A stretch of 64,000 nucleotides of DNA from JALZVT01 sp039029135. Its GTDB lineage: Bacteria; Pseudomonadota; Gammaproteobacteria; Pseudomonadales; Azotimanducaceae. A program made the translations under genes and the position numbers. This document shows, in pieces, positions 1 to 9,100 of the stretch. Within the stretch, counting starts at the first letter, position 1, and each line of letters starts with the position of its first letter. The stretch covers positions 7,890 to 71,889 of the forward strand of contig JBCCGT010000026.1 of assembly GCA_039029135.1 (NCBI GenBank), in the 5' to 3' direction. Below the pieces are notes generated by a model that searched no databases, was not told the origin of the DNA, and was given only the letters and a program-made list of their open reading frames with translations.

Positions 1-527
1 TGGGCCTGCTGGGCGACGCCGCGACGCGCTGGGTGCTCAAAGCGCCGGCCCATACGCTGGGCATCCACGCGCTGCTGCGGCGCTATCCGGACGCGCTGTT
101 CGTGCAGACGCATCGCGACCCGCGCAGCATCGTGCCGTCTATGGCGAGCCTGACGCGCAGCCTGTCCCGGGTGACGACCCGGCGGCGCGATCCGGCGGAG
201 ATCGGTCGCGACGTCGAGGCGCTGTGGCGTCAGGGTTTGCTGCGCACCCTTGCCGCGCGGCGCGCCGACCCGGCGCTCGAGGCGCGGTTCATCGATGTTG
301 GCTACCGCGAGCTCGTCGCGGATCCGGCCGCCGTGGTGGAACGGGTGCTGAGGTTCGCTGAAGTCGAAGCGGACGTCGAGCTGGCCGCGAAGCTACGGGG
401 CCGTATCGAGTCGCGCCACCAGCGGCCCCGGCATCGCTACAGTCTGGAGCAGTTCGGGCTGGAGGCCGACGCGCTTGCCGCCGCCTACGCGGACTATCTG
501 GCCGCCTATCCGCAGGCGCAGACTTGA
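1..527 (+). CDS. Sulfotransferase family protein, C-terminal part (5' truncated by window edge)
   Basis: The frame is open from base 3, so the gene begins before the window; 174 residues are visible. The GTG at 33 is an internal valine in a WVLKAPAH-like segment that typifies PAPS-dependent sulfotransferases. It is followed by a VQTHRDPRSIVPSMASL segment matching the 3'-phosphate-binding strand-helix (R-D-P-x-x-x-x-x-S) of the family. The C-terminal part, with an RHRYSLEQFGL-like stretch, fits the Stf3-type subgroup. The expected reaction is sulfate transfer from PAPS to a hydroxyl of a glycan, lipid or small molecule; the substrate cannot be told. It differs from the two sulfotransferases near 44.3 and 48.9 kb. 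Family assignment is firm, function is inferred. Confidence 0.85.
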   Translation, partial: GLLGDAATRWVLKAPAHTLGIHALLRRYPDALFVQTHRDPRSIVPSMASLTRSLSRVTTRRRDPAEIGRDVEALWRQGLLRTLAARRADPALEARFIDVGYRELVADPAAVVERVLRFAEVEADVELAAKLRGRIESRHQRPRHRYSLEQFGLEADALAAAYADYLAAYPQAQT

Positions 528-631
528 GCCGGGCAGGCTCGCCTTCGGTTTTACGCCGTTGGTTTACAATGGCGCGACGGCCTGTGTGAGCCGCGCAGAA
601 CGTTCGAAGCAAGACCCGAGGGAGAGTCGTC

Positions 632-1627
632 ATGGTTGCCATCAGCGTGCTGGATCTGTCGCCGATCGTCGAAGGCGGGAGCGCGGCGCAGGCCCTGCAG
701 AACTCGCTCGATCTTGCGCGCCACGCGGAACGGCTCGGCTATCGGCGCTACTGGGTCGCGGAACACCACAACATGCCGGGCATCGCCAGCGCGGCCACGG
801 CGGTCGTGATCGGCCATATTGCGGGTGGTACGAACTCCATTCGCGTCGGTGCGGGCGGCATCATGCTGCCGAACCACGCCCCGTTGGTCGTCGCGGAGCA
901 GTTCGGCACCCTCGCGGCGCTGTATCCCGGACGCATCGATCTCGGTCTCGGCCGCGCCCCGGGCACCGACCCGGCGACGACCGCGGCGCTGAGGCGCACG
1001 CGAGAGGGCAGTCAGGACGATTTCCCGCGCGACGTGGTCGAGCTGCAGGCGTATCTCGGGCCGGCCCAGCCGGGGCGAGTGCAGGCCGTGCCCGGCGTCG
1101 GCTCGAACGTGCCGCTGTGGATTCTGGGCTCCAGCCTGTTCGGGGCCCAGCTCGCGGCCATTTTGGGGCTGCCGTTTGCCTTCGCCTCGCACTTCGCGCC
1201 GCAGATGCTGATGCCCGCGCTCGAGATGTATCGGGACAACTTCAAGCCGTCGGCCCAGTGCGAGGCGCCCTACGTCATGCTGGGATTCAACGTCTGCGCC
1301 GCAGACAGCGAGGCAGAGGCCCGCTACCTGCGCACCTCCATGCAGCAGGCGTTTCTCAATCTGCGCCTCGGGCGGCCAACGCCGCTGCCGCCGCCGGTCG
1401 AGAACCTACGCGACACGCTTGAGCCTGGCGCTCGCCAGCTATTGGATCAGCAGAGCAGCCGTGGCGCGGTGGGCACCATCGCCACCGTGCGGGAAGCATT
1501 CGATGCGTTCGTCGCCGAAACCGGTGCCGACGAAGTCATGATCACGGCAGGAATATACGATCACGCGGCGCGGCTGCGCTCTTACGAGCTAGCGGCCTCG
1601 CTGGTCGACTCCGCCGCAGCCGCCTGA
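632..1627 (+). CDS. LLM class flavin-dependent oxidoreductase (MsnO8/YhbW-like)
   Basis: A 331-residue protein of normal length for the bacterial luciferase-like monooxygenase family. The N-terminus (LSVLDLSPI-type strand), the RYWVAEHHNMPGIASA segment, the VGAGGIMLPNHAPLVVAEQF segment and the GRIDLGLGRAPGTD segment are hallmarks of the single-component MsnO8/YhbW subgroup. These bind FMN or F420 in a TIM barrel; FMN is likelier in a proteobacterium. The ATG at 632 follows a GGGAGAG ribosome binding site. It stands alone on the plus strand and its last 46 bp overlap the end of the convergent flippase-like gene. The substrate is unknown; family assignment is firm. Confidence 0.9.
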   Translation: MVAISVLDLSPIVEGGSAAQALQNSLDLARHAERLGYRRYWVAEHHNMPGIASAATAVVIGHIAGGTNSIRVGAGGIMLPNHAPLVVAEQFGTLAALYPGRIDLGLGRAPGTDPATTAALRRTREGSQDDFPRDVVELQAYLGPAQPGRVQAVPGVGSNVPLWILGSSLFGAQLAAILGLPFAFASHFAPQMLMPALEMYRDNFKPSAQCEAPYVMLGFNVCAADSEAEARYLRTSMQQAFLNLRLGRPTPLPPPVENLRDTLEPGARQLLDQQSSRGAVGTIATVREAFDAFVAETGADEVMITAGIYDHAARLRSYELAASLVDSAAAA

Positions 1628-2544
1628 GCGTCCGCGTCCGGTATACCGCGGACGGCGTACCAGACGCCGGGCAGCGATGACAGCAGCTCGATGATCATGT
1701 GGCTGAAGCCGATCATCACCAAGCGTTCCGCGTCCGCGCCCAGCGGCAGGAACATCGCCAGCAGCAGCCCCTCGCGCACCCCGAGGCCGCCTAGCGAGAT
1801 CGGCGCGATGATAACGATCACCAGTACCGGCACGTACACGAACGCGAGCAGCGGGGCGATGCCCGCGCTGTACGCGTAGAACAGCGCGATGAAGGCGACG
1901 CAGCGCAGCGTCTGTACCACCAGCGACAGGCCGTACAGGCGTACGAAGGATGCGCTCGGGGAGATGTTGTCGCCGATCACTTCGATCAGCTGCGCGAGCT
2001 TGGCGGGCGGATGGAACCGCGCGATGAGGCGCGTGCCCAGGCGTTTCGCGACAGCGGTCGCCAGCAGGCTCCCCAACAGGGCGACGACCAACAGCCAGCC
2101 GACGAGCGGCGGAATCAGTTCGCCGACGAAGACGAGCGCCAGCACGCCGATGGGCAGAATGGCGATGATGCCGAAGTACTTGTCCAGCAGCACGATGGAC
2201 AGCGCCTTGCGCACATCGCGCGCGAATGCATTGAGCTGCCAGCCGCGCACCAGATCCTGAGCGATGCCACCGGGTAGCGCGAACCCTGCCAGCGAGCTGG
2301 TCGACAGCATCGCGAACGACGCGTGGTAGCTGGTGTCGACGCTGAACTCGCGGCCGATCAGCTGCAGCCGCCAAGCCATCAGCAGGCGCACGGCCATGAT
2401 CGTCGCGAGCGACCACAGCAGGCCATCCCAGCGCGCCGAAGCGAACACATCGGCCAGCTCTGTCAGCTCGACCTGACGCGCGATCAGGACGATCAGCAGG
2501 GTCGCCCCGAGAAGCCGGAGACATGTTTTTACATATGCAGGCAT
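1582..2544 (-). CDS. Lysylphosphatidylglycerol synthase transmembrane/flippase-like domain protein (UPF0104)
   Basis: A 320-residue inner-membrane protein built of hydrophobic segments. The conserved GFALPGGIAQDLVRGW-like and ISLGGLGVREGLLL-like sections are typical of the UPF0104/AglD/MprF flippase-like membrane domain. I place the start at the ATG at 2544 (MPAYVKTCLRLLG), because the reading frame upstream encodes a polar leader unlike the family. Relatives occur in lipid and polysaccharide loci, where lipid or glycan flipping is assumed but seldom proven. The 3' end overlaps the convergent monooxygenase gene by 46 bp. The sugar epimerase and glycosyltransferase next door suggest a cell-surface glycan role, which is inference. 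Confidence 0.85.
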   Translation of the reverse strand: MPAYVKTCLRLLGATLLIVLIARQVELTELADVFASARWDGLLWSLATIMAVRLLMAWRLQLIGREFSVDTSYHASFAMLSTSSLAGFALPGGIAQDLVRGWQLNAFARDVRKALSIVLLDKYFGIIAILPIGVLALVFVGELIPPLVGWLLVVALLGSLLATAVAKRLGTRLIARFHPPAKLAQLIEVIGDNISPSASFVRLYGLSLVVQTLRCVAFIALFYAYSAGIAPLLAFVYVPVLVIVIIAPISLGGLGVREGLLLAMFLPLGADAERLVMIGFSHMIIELLSSLPGVWYAVRGIPDADAQAAAAESTSEAASS

Positions 2545-2677
2545 GTGGCGGAGTAAGGTGCTCGATCCGGCGATTGTAGAAGGGGCCCGACCGTCGGCCA
2601 ATGACGCGCGTCACGCCGGTCACCGCGTCGCCGCAGATAGAATGCGCGGACACTGAAGTTGAGATTGAGACACTAGG

Positions 2678-3748
2678 GTGAGCGAACAGCCAGCCCGCAC
2701 GGCGATACCGCAGATCACAGCGTCGGGAGAACCCGAGCGCTCTGCCGTGGCCGGTGGTTTTTGGCACGGCCGCCCGGTGCTGGTCACCGGCGCCGCAGGC
2801 TTTACCGGGCGTCATCTCGTGGGGGAACTGCTGGACGCGGGCGCGCAGGTGTTCGCGGCGCTGCGTCCAGGCGGCAGCGATGCCGAGTTCGACCCGCGGG
2901 TGAGCCGACGCCGGGGCGACCTGCGCTCGGCCGACGACTGCCAGCGACTCGTCCAGGGGATCGACACGGTCTTTCATGTGGCCGCCGTATTTCGCACGGT
3001 GGGCGTGACCCGCGAGTCGTTGTTCGAGTCTCATGTGACGGCCACCCAGCACCTGATTCAGGCAGCCGCCGAGGCGGGCGCGCGCCGCTTCGTTCATACC
3101 AGCACGATCGGGGTGCAGGGTCCCAACCCGCCCGAACAGGCACTGGAGTCCGACCCGGCAGCGCCGGACGACGACTACCAGGTCACCAAATACGAGGGCG
3201 AGTTGGCGGTCGCCGCCTGCGCCGACAGCGTCGGTCTGCCCTTCAGTATCGTGCGGCCATGCGCCATCTACGGCGCGGGCGATGACCGCTTTCTGAAGAT
3301 CATCCGCCCGATTGCGCGCGGTCAGTTCACGATGATCGGCCGCGGCGCGGGCAAGTTTCATCTCGTCCACGTCCGCGATCTCGCCGCCGGGCTCATGCTC
3401 GCCGGGGAGAAAGACGCTGCGGTTAGCGAGGTGTTCACCATTGGCGGCGAACGGGCGCCGACGCTTGCAGCCTTCGTCGACCTGATCGCGCGCCACACCG
3501 GCGGCGGCATGCTGCCGCTGCGCGTGCCGTACCGGCTGGTGTATTGGGCCGGCTATCTCTGCGAAAAGCTCTGTGGGCTGATTGGCGTCGAACCGCCGCT
3601 ACATCGACGGCGTGTGAAGTTCTTCGCCAGCGACCGTTCGTTCGACCTGTCCAAGGCGGCATCGCGCCTCGGCTATCAGCCTAGCGTCACGCTCGATGAC
3701 GGGGTGGGCGCGCTGGTGCGCTGGCACCGCGAACGCGGCGACATCTGA
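2678..3748 (+). CDS. NAD-dependent epimerase/dehydratase family protein (extended SDR)
   Basis: A 356-residue extended short-chain dehydrogenase. The nucleotide-binding loop VTGAAGFTGRHL lies near residues 36-48, the catalytic serine region reads HTSTIGVQG, and the Y-x-x-x-K pair is in DDDYQVTKYEGE. It should act on a nucleotide sugar or a related substrate such as a sterol or hopanoid precursor. HpnA-like and 3-beta-hydroxysteroid dehydrogenase-like members have this layout. The GTG at 2678 is the first start in the frame; the N-terminal ~28 residues are polar and not part of the fold, so a later start is possible. The convergent glycosyltransferase gene ends 15 bp beyond its stop. Confidence 0.85.
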   Translation: MSEQPARTAIPQITASGEPERSAVAGGFWHGRPVLVTGAAGFTGRHLVGELLDAGAQVFAALRPGGSDAEFDPRVSRRRGDLRSADDCQRLVQGIDTVFHVAAVFRTVGVTRESLFESHVTATQHLIQAAAEAGARRFVHTSTIGVQGPNPPEQALESDPAAPDDDYQVTKYEGELAVAACADSVGLPFSIVRPCAIYGAGDDRFLKIIRPIARGQFTMIGRGAGKFHLVHVRDLAAGLMLAGEKDAAVSEVFTIGGERAPTLAAFVDLIARHTGGGMLPLRVPYRLVYWAGYLCEKLCGLIGVEPPLHRRRVKFFASDRSFDLSKAASRLGYQPSVTLDDGVGALVRWHRERGDI

Positions 3749-3762
3749 CCCGTAGCCGGCCG

Positions 3763-4971
3763 CTAGCCGGACTCGGCGGAGCGCAGCTCCGTGGCTGCGC
3801 CGATGTTGGCCGAGATGTGCGCATAGATCGCCAGCAGCTCGCGCCTGAACACCTGTAGGCTGTGTTTCTCCCGCACCAGCCGGCGAGCGCGCTCCGCGAT
3901 TTCGCTCGCGATCTCGCCGTCGTCAAACAACCGATCGAAGCCGTCCGCCATCGCCTGAACGCTGGGTGCGACGAGCAGCGCCTGGGTGTTGTCGACGACC
4001 TGGGTGTGAGTTGGCAGATCGGTCGCGAGCACGGGCTTGCCGGAATCGAGGTAGCTGTACAGCTTGAGGGGCGTGTTGGCACCGCTCGTGCGCGGCGACA
4101 CCATCACGTCGGCATAGCCCATCAGCACGCCCAGGTTCTGCACGGGCTGGGGGCCGAGGAAGTGGGCGTTGTCACGCAGGCCCAGGACATCTGCTCGTTG
4201 CCGATAGTGCTCGATACTGGCCGCACTGCCGCCGATGATGATCAGGTGGCAGTTCATGGCGTTCGCGCGCGATGCGGCAAATCCCTCGAGCATGAGGTCG
4301 ATGCCCTGATAGCGCTCCAGATTGCCGACGTACATGGACAGGTGCGCGTCCGCGGCCTGCAGTCTGCGCAGCAGTACCGGCGGCTCGGTGTCTATGGGTT
4401 CGTAGTAGTCCAAGAGCGACACGTCCTTGACCACGTAGACGCCGTCCGACGAACCTCGGGTGCGGGCCGCGTCTTCGCCCAGGCTGTCGCACATCGCCAC
4501 GACGCTGGATGCGAAGCGCGTGGGGATCGACTCGATGGCGGCCAGCAGGCGGCGCAGCGGTCGCAGCGCGGACCAGCGGTCGACGAGCTGTGTGGTCATG
4601 CTGGAATCGATATCGGCCACATAGGGCACGCGGAACAGCGCGCGCAGGAGCAGCGCGATGAAACTGCTCTCCTCGACGGCGTGCACGAGGTCGTAGCGCT
4701 CCCGGCGCGCCATGCCGATGGCGTCGAACAGCATCAGAAAGTCCAGCCACAGCTTCTTGGCCGAGAAACCGACCTTGATGGCGTCGATGCCGGTCCAGGT
4801 ACCGACGCGCTGCACCCTCAGGCCCGGATGGTCGAGGTCCTTGCCGCCTGGAAAGGTCAGGAGATCGATCTCATAGCCCGCAGAGGCGAGGGTCGCGATC
4901 GTCATGTCGATCGCGATCGGCGTGCCCCGGTCGCTATGGCACGGCTGCGGTGCCAACAACAGAACTTTCAT
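3763..4971 (-). CDS. Glycosyltransferase, GT4-like
   Basis: A 402-residue cytoplasmic GT-B glycosyltransferase. The N-terminal MKVLLLAPQPCHSDRGTPIA segment is the usual first strand and acceptor loop of this group. The C-terminal half contains LSMYVGNLERYQGIDLMLEG, HFLGPQPVQNLG and MVSPRTSGANTPLKLYSYLDSGKP. The last is the donor-sugar binding region with the conserved lysine in PLKLYSYL. The start at 4971 is chosen because upstream in-frame sequence (to 5082) is not family-like. It probably adds a sugar to a lipid or surface glycan; donor and acceptor cannot be read from sequence. Confidence 0.88.
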   Translation of the reverse strand: MKVLLLAPQPCHSDRGTPIAIDMTIATLASAGYEIDLLTFPGGKDLDHPGLRVQRVGTWTGIDAIKVGFSAKKLWLDFLMLFDAIGMARRERYDLVHAVEESSFIALLLRALFRVPYVADIDSSMTTQLVDRWSALRPLRRLLAAIESIPTRFASSVVAMCDSLGEDAARTRGSSDGVYVVKDVSLLDYYEPIDTEPPVLLRRLQAADAHLSMYVGNLERYQGIDLMLEGFAASRANAMNCHLIIIGGSAASIEHYRQRADVLGLRDNAHFLGPQPVQNLGVLMGYADVMVSPRTSGANTPLKLYSYLDSGKPVLATDLPTHTQVVDNTQALLVAPSVQAMADGFDRLFDDGEIASEIAERARRLVREKHSLQVFRRELLAIYAHISANIGAATELRSAESG

Positions 4972-5507
4972 GTCTCCCGCGTGCGCTCCCTGTTTGCCGG
5001 CCGGCGGACGCAAGGGAGCGCCGGGCAGACAACGTTGCAGCAGAGTCCGTGCTGGTGGCGTCCCATTCCGCCTGGTCCGCAACGATTTCAGTGTTTTTCT
5101 GGTGGCGTCGGCCCGCCTGCGATCGTGTCCCCCGATCGCCGTCGCGACCGCAGCCAGTGTAGCAGCGTCGTGGGGGTGAAACTCCGGAGCGCACAGCTTT
5201 TTACAACCTGCTTGACTAGTTGCACGTCTCCGCTCGAAAGTGCCTGCTAGGTCGGCGCGCGCTTACAAGATGCCTACACCTTGCGCGACCGCGCGCGGTG
5301 CGGCCGTGCGATAACGCCTGCGGGCGCACCGATGTCGGATCCCCGCGGTGCTGCGTTGTGGCGAGCCAGCGCAGGTCTGTCGGACGGCTCGACTTTGTTT
5401 GGTAACATCTGGCGGTTTGCGCGTCGCGGTCCTGGTCGGACACAGCTTCGCCACTCTCGAACCGCAAGCGGGTCAGCGCCCCAGCAAGCAGCAAAGCAGT
5501 ACCACCT
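4972..5507. other. Intergenic stretch between divergent genes
   Basis: 536 bp between the starts of the glycosyltransferase (minus) and the patatin gene (plus), so it should hold both promoters. Short open frames occur on both strands, but they lack ribosome binding sites and any recognisable product and are mutually overlapping. A TTGACT at 5212 has no good -10 at the right distance. I see no RNA gene, repeat or clear operator here. Confidence 0.5.
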
Positions 5508-6941
5508 ATGGAATCTAGAGCATCAGCCGCGACCTATGAAACCTGGCGCGAAACCGCGCGCCTGACGGACGCGCGCAGCGGCGCCGATCGCTGGAAGGCT
5601 GCGGACGCCTCGCCCGGCTTCGACTACCGCGTTCTGCGCGATCGACTCACCGAACTGCGCCAACTGCGCAGCTCGGGCGACAGTCGCAAGCTCATCTACT
5701 ACTTCGACGAAGGCCTGCACGGCAACATGGCCGGCATGGGCGCCCCGTCGCTGTATCGCAAGTCGGCGCTGGGTACCAAACACGTGATCGAGGACTACGT
5801 CGCCGAACTGGTCGCGGGGCTGGACCAGGTCGCCGAGGACGAAACGCTCGATCGCGCAGAGCGCGTCGATTTCTTCCGCCGCGCGCGCCACGCGTATGGC
5901 AGCTGTGCCCTCATGCTCTCGGGCGCGGGTTCGCTCGGCCCCTTTCACTTCGGCGTCGTGCGGGCCCTGGCGCAACAGAATCTGCTGCCGAACATCATCT
6001 CGGGCGCCAGCGCCGGTAGCCTGGTGGCGAGTTTTGCGTGCACCCGGCGCCCCGAGGAACTGGCCGAGGCGCTCGAAAACAAGGCGATCCTCGACCAGAT
6101 CGAGATGCTCGGGGCGGTGGACGCGACGGGCGAAGGTTCGTCGGCGCGCATCTCGACCGAGGGTCTGCGCGCGCTGGTCGAGACCTGGATCCCCGACGTG
6201 ACCTTCGCCGACGTGCTGGAGATTTCCGGCCGTCACCTGAACGTATCGGTCGCGCCCTCCGAGCTGCACCAGCAGTCGCGCACGCTGAACGCGCTGACGG
6301 CGCCGAACGTGCTGGTACGCGAGGCCGTGCTCGCCTCGTGCGCGGTGCCCGGCGTGTTTCCGCCGGTGTCACTGCTCGCGCGGGGCCCCGACGGGCGCAA
6401 GCGGCCCTACGTGCAGTCGCGTACCTGGGTGGACGGTTCGGTGACCGACGACATGCCGGTCGGGCGGCTCGCGCGGCTGTACGGCGCCAACTTCTTCATC
6501 GCCAGCCAGACCAACCCGATCGTGCTCTGGGCGCTCTTGGATCCGCACGCCACCGATCCGTTCTCGCAGTTCGCCGCCATGTCGCGCGTCATGTTCAAGG
6601 AGTGGCTGCGGCGATCTTATCCGCTCGCCATGAACATGGTCCGCAACCACTACCCGCTGAACGTCTGGACGCGCCTTTGGTATGGCGTCTGGTCCCAGGA
6701 CTACACCGCCGACGTCAACATCGTCCCCGGTCGACGCCTGTACGATCCGCGCAAGTTGCTGTCGCCGCTGGAACCCAAGGAGGCCCTGCGTCTCATTGCG
6801 GACGGCGAGCGTTCGACCTGGCCCAAGGTAGAGCGCATCCGGATCTGCACGGCGGTAGGGCGGAGCCTGGATGCCCACCTCGCGGAACTGGAAGACCAGT
6901 CGCCGCTCGTCCGCAGCAGCTCCGGGGCTGCGACCGTCTGA
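5508..6941 (+). CDS. Patatin-like phospholipase/acylhydrolase with N-terminal DUF3336
   Basis: A 477-residue protein. Residues ~30-125 match the DUF3336 region found ahead of the patatin domain in triacylglycerol lipases of the TGL/SDP1 type. The patatin domain follows: oxyanion-type loop LSGAGSLGPFHFGV near 137-150, nucleophile elbow G166-A-S168-A-G170, and the catalytic aspartate in the DG motif at D309-G310. It should hydrolyse acyl esters of storage lipid or phospholipid using the Ser-Asp dyad. No signal peptide is seen, so it is probably cytoplasmic or membrane-associated. The YgiQ gene follows after 5 bp, so the two are probably co-transcribed. Confidence 0.9.
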   Translation: MESRASAATYETWRETARLTDARSGADRWKAADASPGFDYRVLRDRLTELRQLRSSGDSRKLIYYFDEGLHGNMAGMGAPSLYRKSALGTKHVIEDYVAELVAGLDQVAEDETLDRAERVDFFRRARHAYGSCALMLSGAGSLGPFHFGVVRALAQQNLLPNIISGASAGSLVASFACTRRPEELAEALENKAILDQIEMLGAVDATGEGSSARISTEGLRALVETWIPDVTFADVLEISGRHLNVSVAPSELHQQSRTLNALTAPNVLVREAVLASCAVPGVFPPVSLLARGPDGRKRPYVQSRTWVDGSVTDDMPVGRLARLYGANFFIASQTNPIVLWALLDPHATDPFSQFAAMSRVMFKEWLRRSYPLAMNMVRNHYPLNVWTRLWYGVWSQDYTADVNIVPGRRLYDPRKLLSPLEPKEALRLIADGERSTWPKVERIRICTAVGRSLDAHLAELEDQSPLVRSSSGAATV

Positions 6942-6946
6942 CGCCC

Positions 6947-9100
6947 GTGCGCGCCCTCTACGACTATCCGAAGTATTGGGCGGAGTGCTACGGCACCGCG
7001 CCCTTCCTGCCCATGTCGCGCACCGAGATGGACGAGCTCGGCTGGGATAGCTGCGACATCATCATCGTCACAGGCGACGCCTACGTCGACGCGCCGAGCT
7101 TTGGCATGGCGGTGATGGGGCGCTTTCTGGAAGCGCAGGGTTTTCGGGTCGGCATCATCAGCCAGCCGGACTGGCGTGATCCGGACAGCGTGCGCGTCCT
7201 TGGCGAGCCGAATCTGTTCTTCGGCGTCACCGCCGGCAACATGGATTCGATGATCAATCACTACACCGCCGACCGGCGACTGCGCAGCGACGACGCCTAC
7301 ACCGCGGGCGATGTGGCCGGGCAACGGCCTGACCGGGCGGTGATCGTCTATACGCAGCTCGTCCGCGCGGCCTTCGCCGCCGCGCCGGTGATCATCGGCG
7401 GCATCGAAGCCAGCCTGCGCCGCATTTCCCAATACGATTACTGGAGCGACAGGGTGCGGCGCTCGGTGCTACTCGATTCTGGCGCGGATCTGCTGCTGTT
7501 TGGCAACGCCGAGCGGGCTATCGCGGAGGTGGCCCAGCGGCTCGCCAACGGCGAGCCGATCGAGGCGCTGAAGGATATACGCGGTACAGCCCTGCGGCGT
7601 GTGGATCCGCCCGCCGGCTGGACGGAGATCGACTCGACCCGCATCGACTGGCCGGGACAAATCGACCTGCTGCCCAACCCGTACGAGATGGACACGGCCG
7701 CACAGACCCAGCCGGATGCGCCGCAAGCCGCGGGGGACGCCGGGGATGCGGCACAGCCCGTACGGATCGTGCCGCTGCCGCTGAAGTCGAAGGCGAGCCT
7801 GGACGCGGCGCGTACCTACATTCGCCTGCCGTCGTTTGCCAAGGTGCGCAACGATCCCGTGCTCTACGCCCACGCCTCGCGGGTGCTGCATCAGGAATCG
7901 AATCCCGGCAACGCGCACGCGCTGGTGCAGGATCACGCCGGCGACGATGTCTGGGTGAATCCGCCGCCGGTGCCGCTTACGACGGCAGAGATGGACTACG
8001 TCTTCGGCCTGACCTATCAGCGCAGGCCGCATCCGCGCTACGGCGACGCGAAGATTCCCGCGTTCGAGATGATCAAGACCAGCGTCAACATCATGCGCGG
8101 CTGTTTCGGCGGCTGCACCTTCTGCTCGATTACCGAGCACGAAGGGCGGGTGATCCAAAGTCGCTCCGAGGAGTCGATCCTCGCCGAGATCGCCGACATC
8201 CGCGACAAGGTGCCCGGTTTCACCGGCACGATCTCGGACCTTGGCGGGCCGACGGCCAACATGTATCGCCTGAATTGCAAGAGCCGCGAGGTGCAGGAAA
8301 AGTGCCGTCGGCTGTCCTGCGTGCACCCGACGATCTGCAAGCATCTCAACACGGATCACGCGCCGACGACCAAGCTGTATCGGGCCGCGCGAGCGGTGCC
8401 GGGCGTGAAGCGGGTGCTCGTCGCCTCGGGGCTGCGCTATGACCTGGCGGTACGCGACGAAGAGTACGTGCGCGAACTGGTCACGCATCACGTCGGCGGC
8501 TATTTGAAGATTGCGCCCGAGCACTCCGACGACGCCGTACTCGACAAGATGATGAAGCCCGGCATGGACAGCTACCATCGCTTTAAGGCGCTGTTCGAGA
8601 AGTTCTCCCAGGCGGCCGGCAAGCGGCAGTATCTGATCCCCTATTTTATCGCCGCGCACCCGGGCAGCGACGTGCCGCAGATGCTGGAACTCGCCCTGTG
8701 GTTGAAGGCGAACGATTTTCGCGTCGATCAGGTGCAGACCTTCTACCCGTCTCCCATGGCCCTGGCCACGGCGATGTACCATTCCGGCCGCAATCCGCTG
8801 AAGCCGCTGCGCTACAAGCGCGGCGAGCGCGTGTTCTCGGCCAAGGCGCTCGACGAGCGGCGGCTGCAGAAGGCCTTCCTGCGCTATCACGACGAGGCCA
8901 ACTTTCCGCTGCTGCGCGAGGCGCTCGTCGCCATCGGTCGTGCGGATCTGATCGGTTCTCGACCGGGTCAGCTTGTGCCGGCCGAGCATCGGGGCAGTCA
9001 ACGCCGGGGCGCCGCGCAGGACTCTGGACGGCGCCGCAAGACTGGCCGGTCTCGGCCTTCGCAGCCGGCGCGCGGCGGTCAGTGGTCCGGTCGGCACTGA
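6947..9100 (+). CDS. ygiQ: YgiQ family radical SAM protein (UPF0313)
   Basis: A 717-residue radical SAM protein, close to the usual YgiQ length. The 4Fe-4S ligands are C386, C390 and C393 (C-x3-C-x2-C, in GCFGGCTFC). The N-terminus (MRALYDYPKYWAECYG after the start) and the KTSVNIMRGCFGG, IAPEHSDDAVLDKMMKPG and FYPSPMALATAMY segments are diagnostic. The GTG start at 6947 is preferred because upstream sequence in this frame is a shadow of the patatin gene. The family's reaction is unknown. The C-terminal ~50 residues (beyond 8950) are basic and low-complexity. Confidence 0.93.
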   Translation: MRALYDYPKYWAECYGTAPFLPMSRTEMDELGWDSCDIIIVTGDAYVDAPSFGMAVMGRFLEAQGFRVGIISQPDWRDPDSVRVLGEPNLFFGVTAGNMDSMINHYTADRRLRSDDAYTAGDVAGQRPDRAVIVYTQLVRAAFAAAPVIIGGIEASLRRISQYDYWSDRVRRSVLLDSGADLLLFGNAERAIAEVAQRLANGEPIEALKDIRGTALRRVDPPAGWTEIDSTRIDWPGQIDLLPNPYEMDTAAQTQPDAPQAAGDAGDAAQPVRIVPLPLKSKASLDAARTYIRLPSFAKVRNDPVLYAHASRVLHQESNPGNAHALVQDHAGDDVWVNPPPVPLTTAEMDYVFGLTYQRRPHPRYGDAKIPAFEMIKTSVNIMRGCFGGCTFCSITEHEGRVIQSRSEESILAEIADIRDKVPGFTGTISDLGGPTANMYRLNCKSREVQEKCRRLSCVHPTICKHLNTDHAPTTKLYRAARAVPGVKRVLVASGLRYDLAVRDEEYVRELVTHHVGGYLKIAPEHSDDAVLDKMMKPGMDSYHRFKALFEKFSQAAGKRQYLIPYFIAAHPGSDVPQMLELALWLKANDFRVDQVQTFYPSPMALATAMYHSGRNPLKPLRYKRGERVFSAKALDERRLQKAFLRYHDEANFPLLREALVAIGRADLIGSRPGQLVPAEHRGSQRRGAAQDSGRRRKTGRSRPSQPARGGQWSGRH

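Noticed and set aside
6038..6946. The YgiQ open frame extends upstream by ~300 codons.
   Set aside because: That part lies over the patatin gene in another frame and shows no family sequence; the GTG at 6947 fits the YgiQ N-terminus.
7469..9097. A 542-codon open frame antisense to the YgiQ gene.
   Set aside because: Same reason: antisense shadow of a conserved gene.
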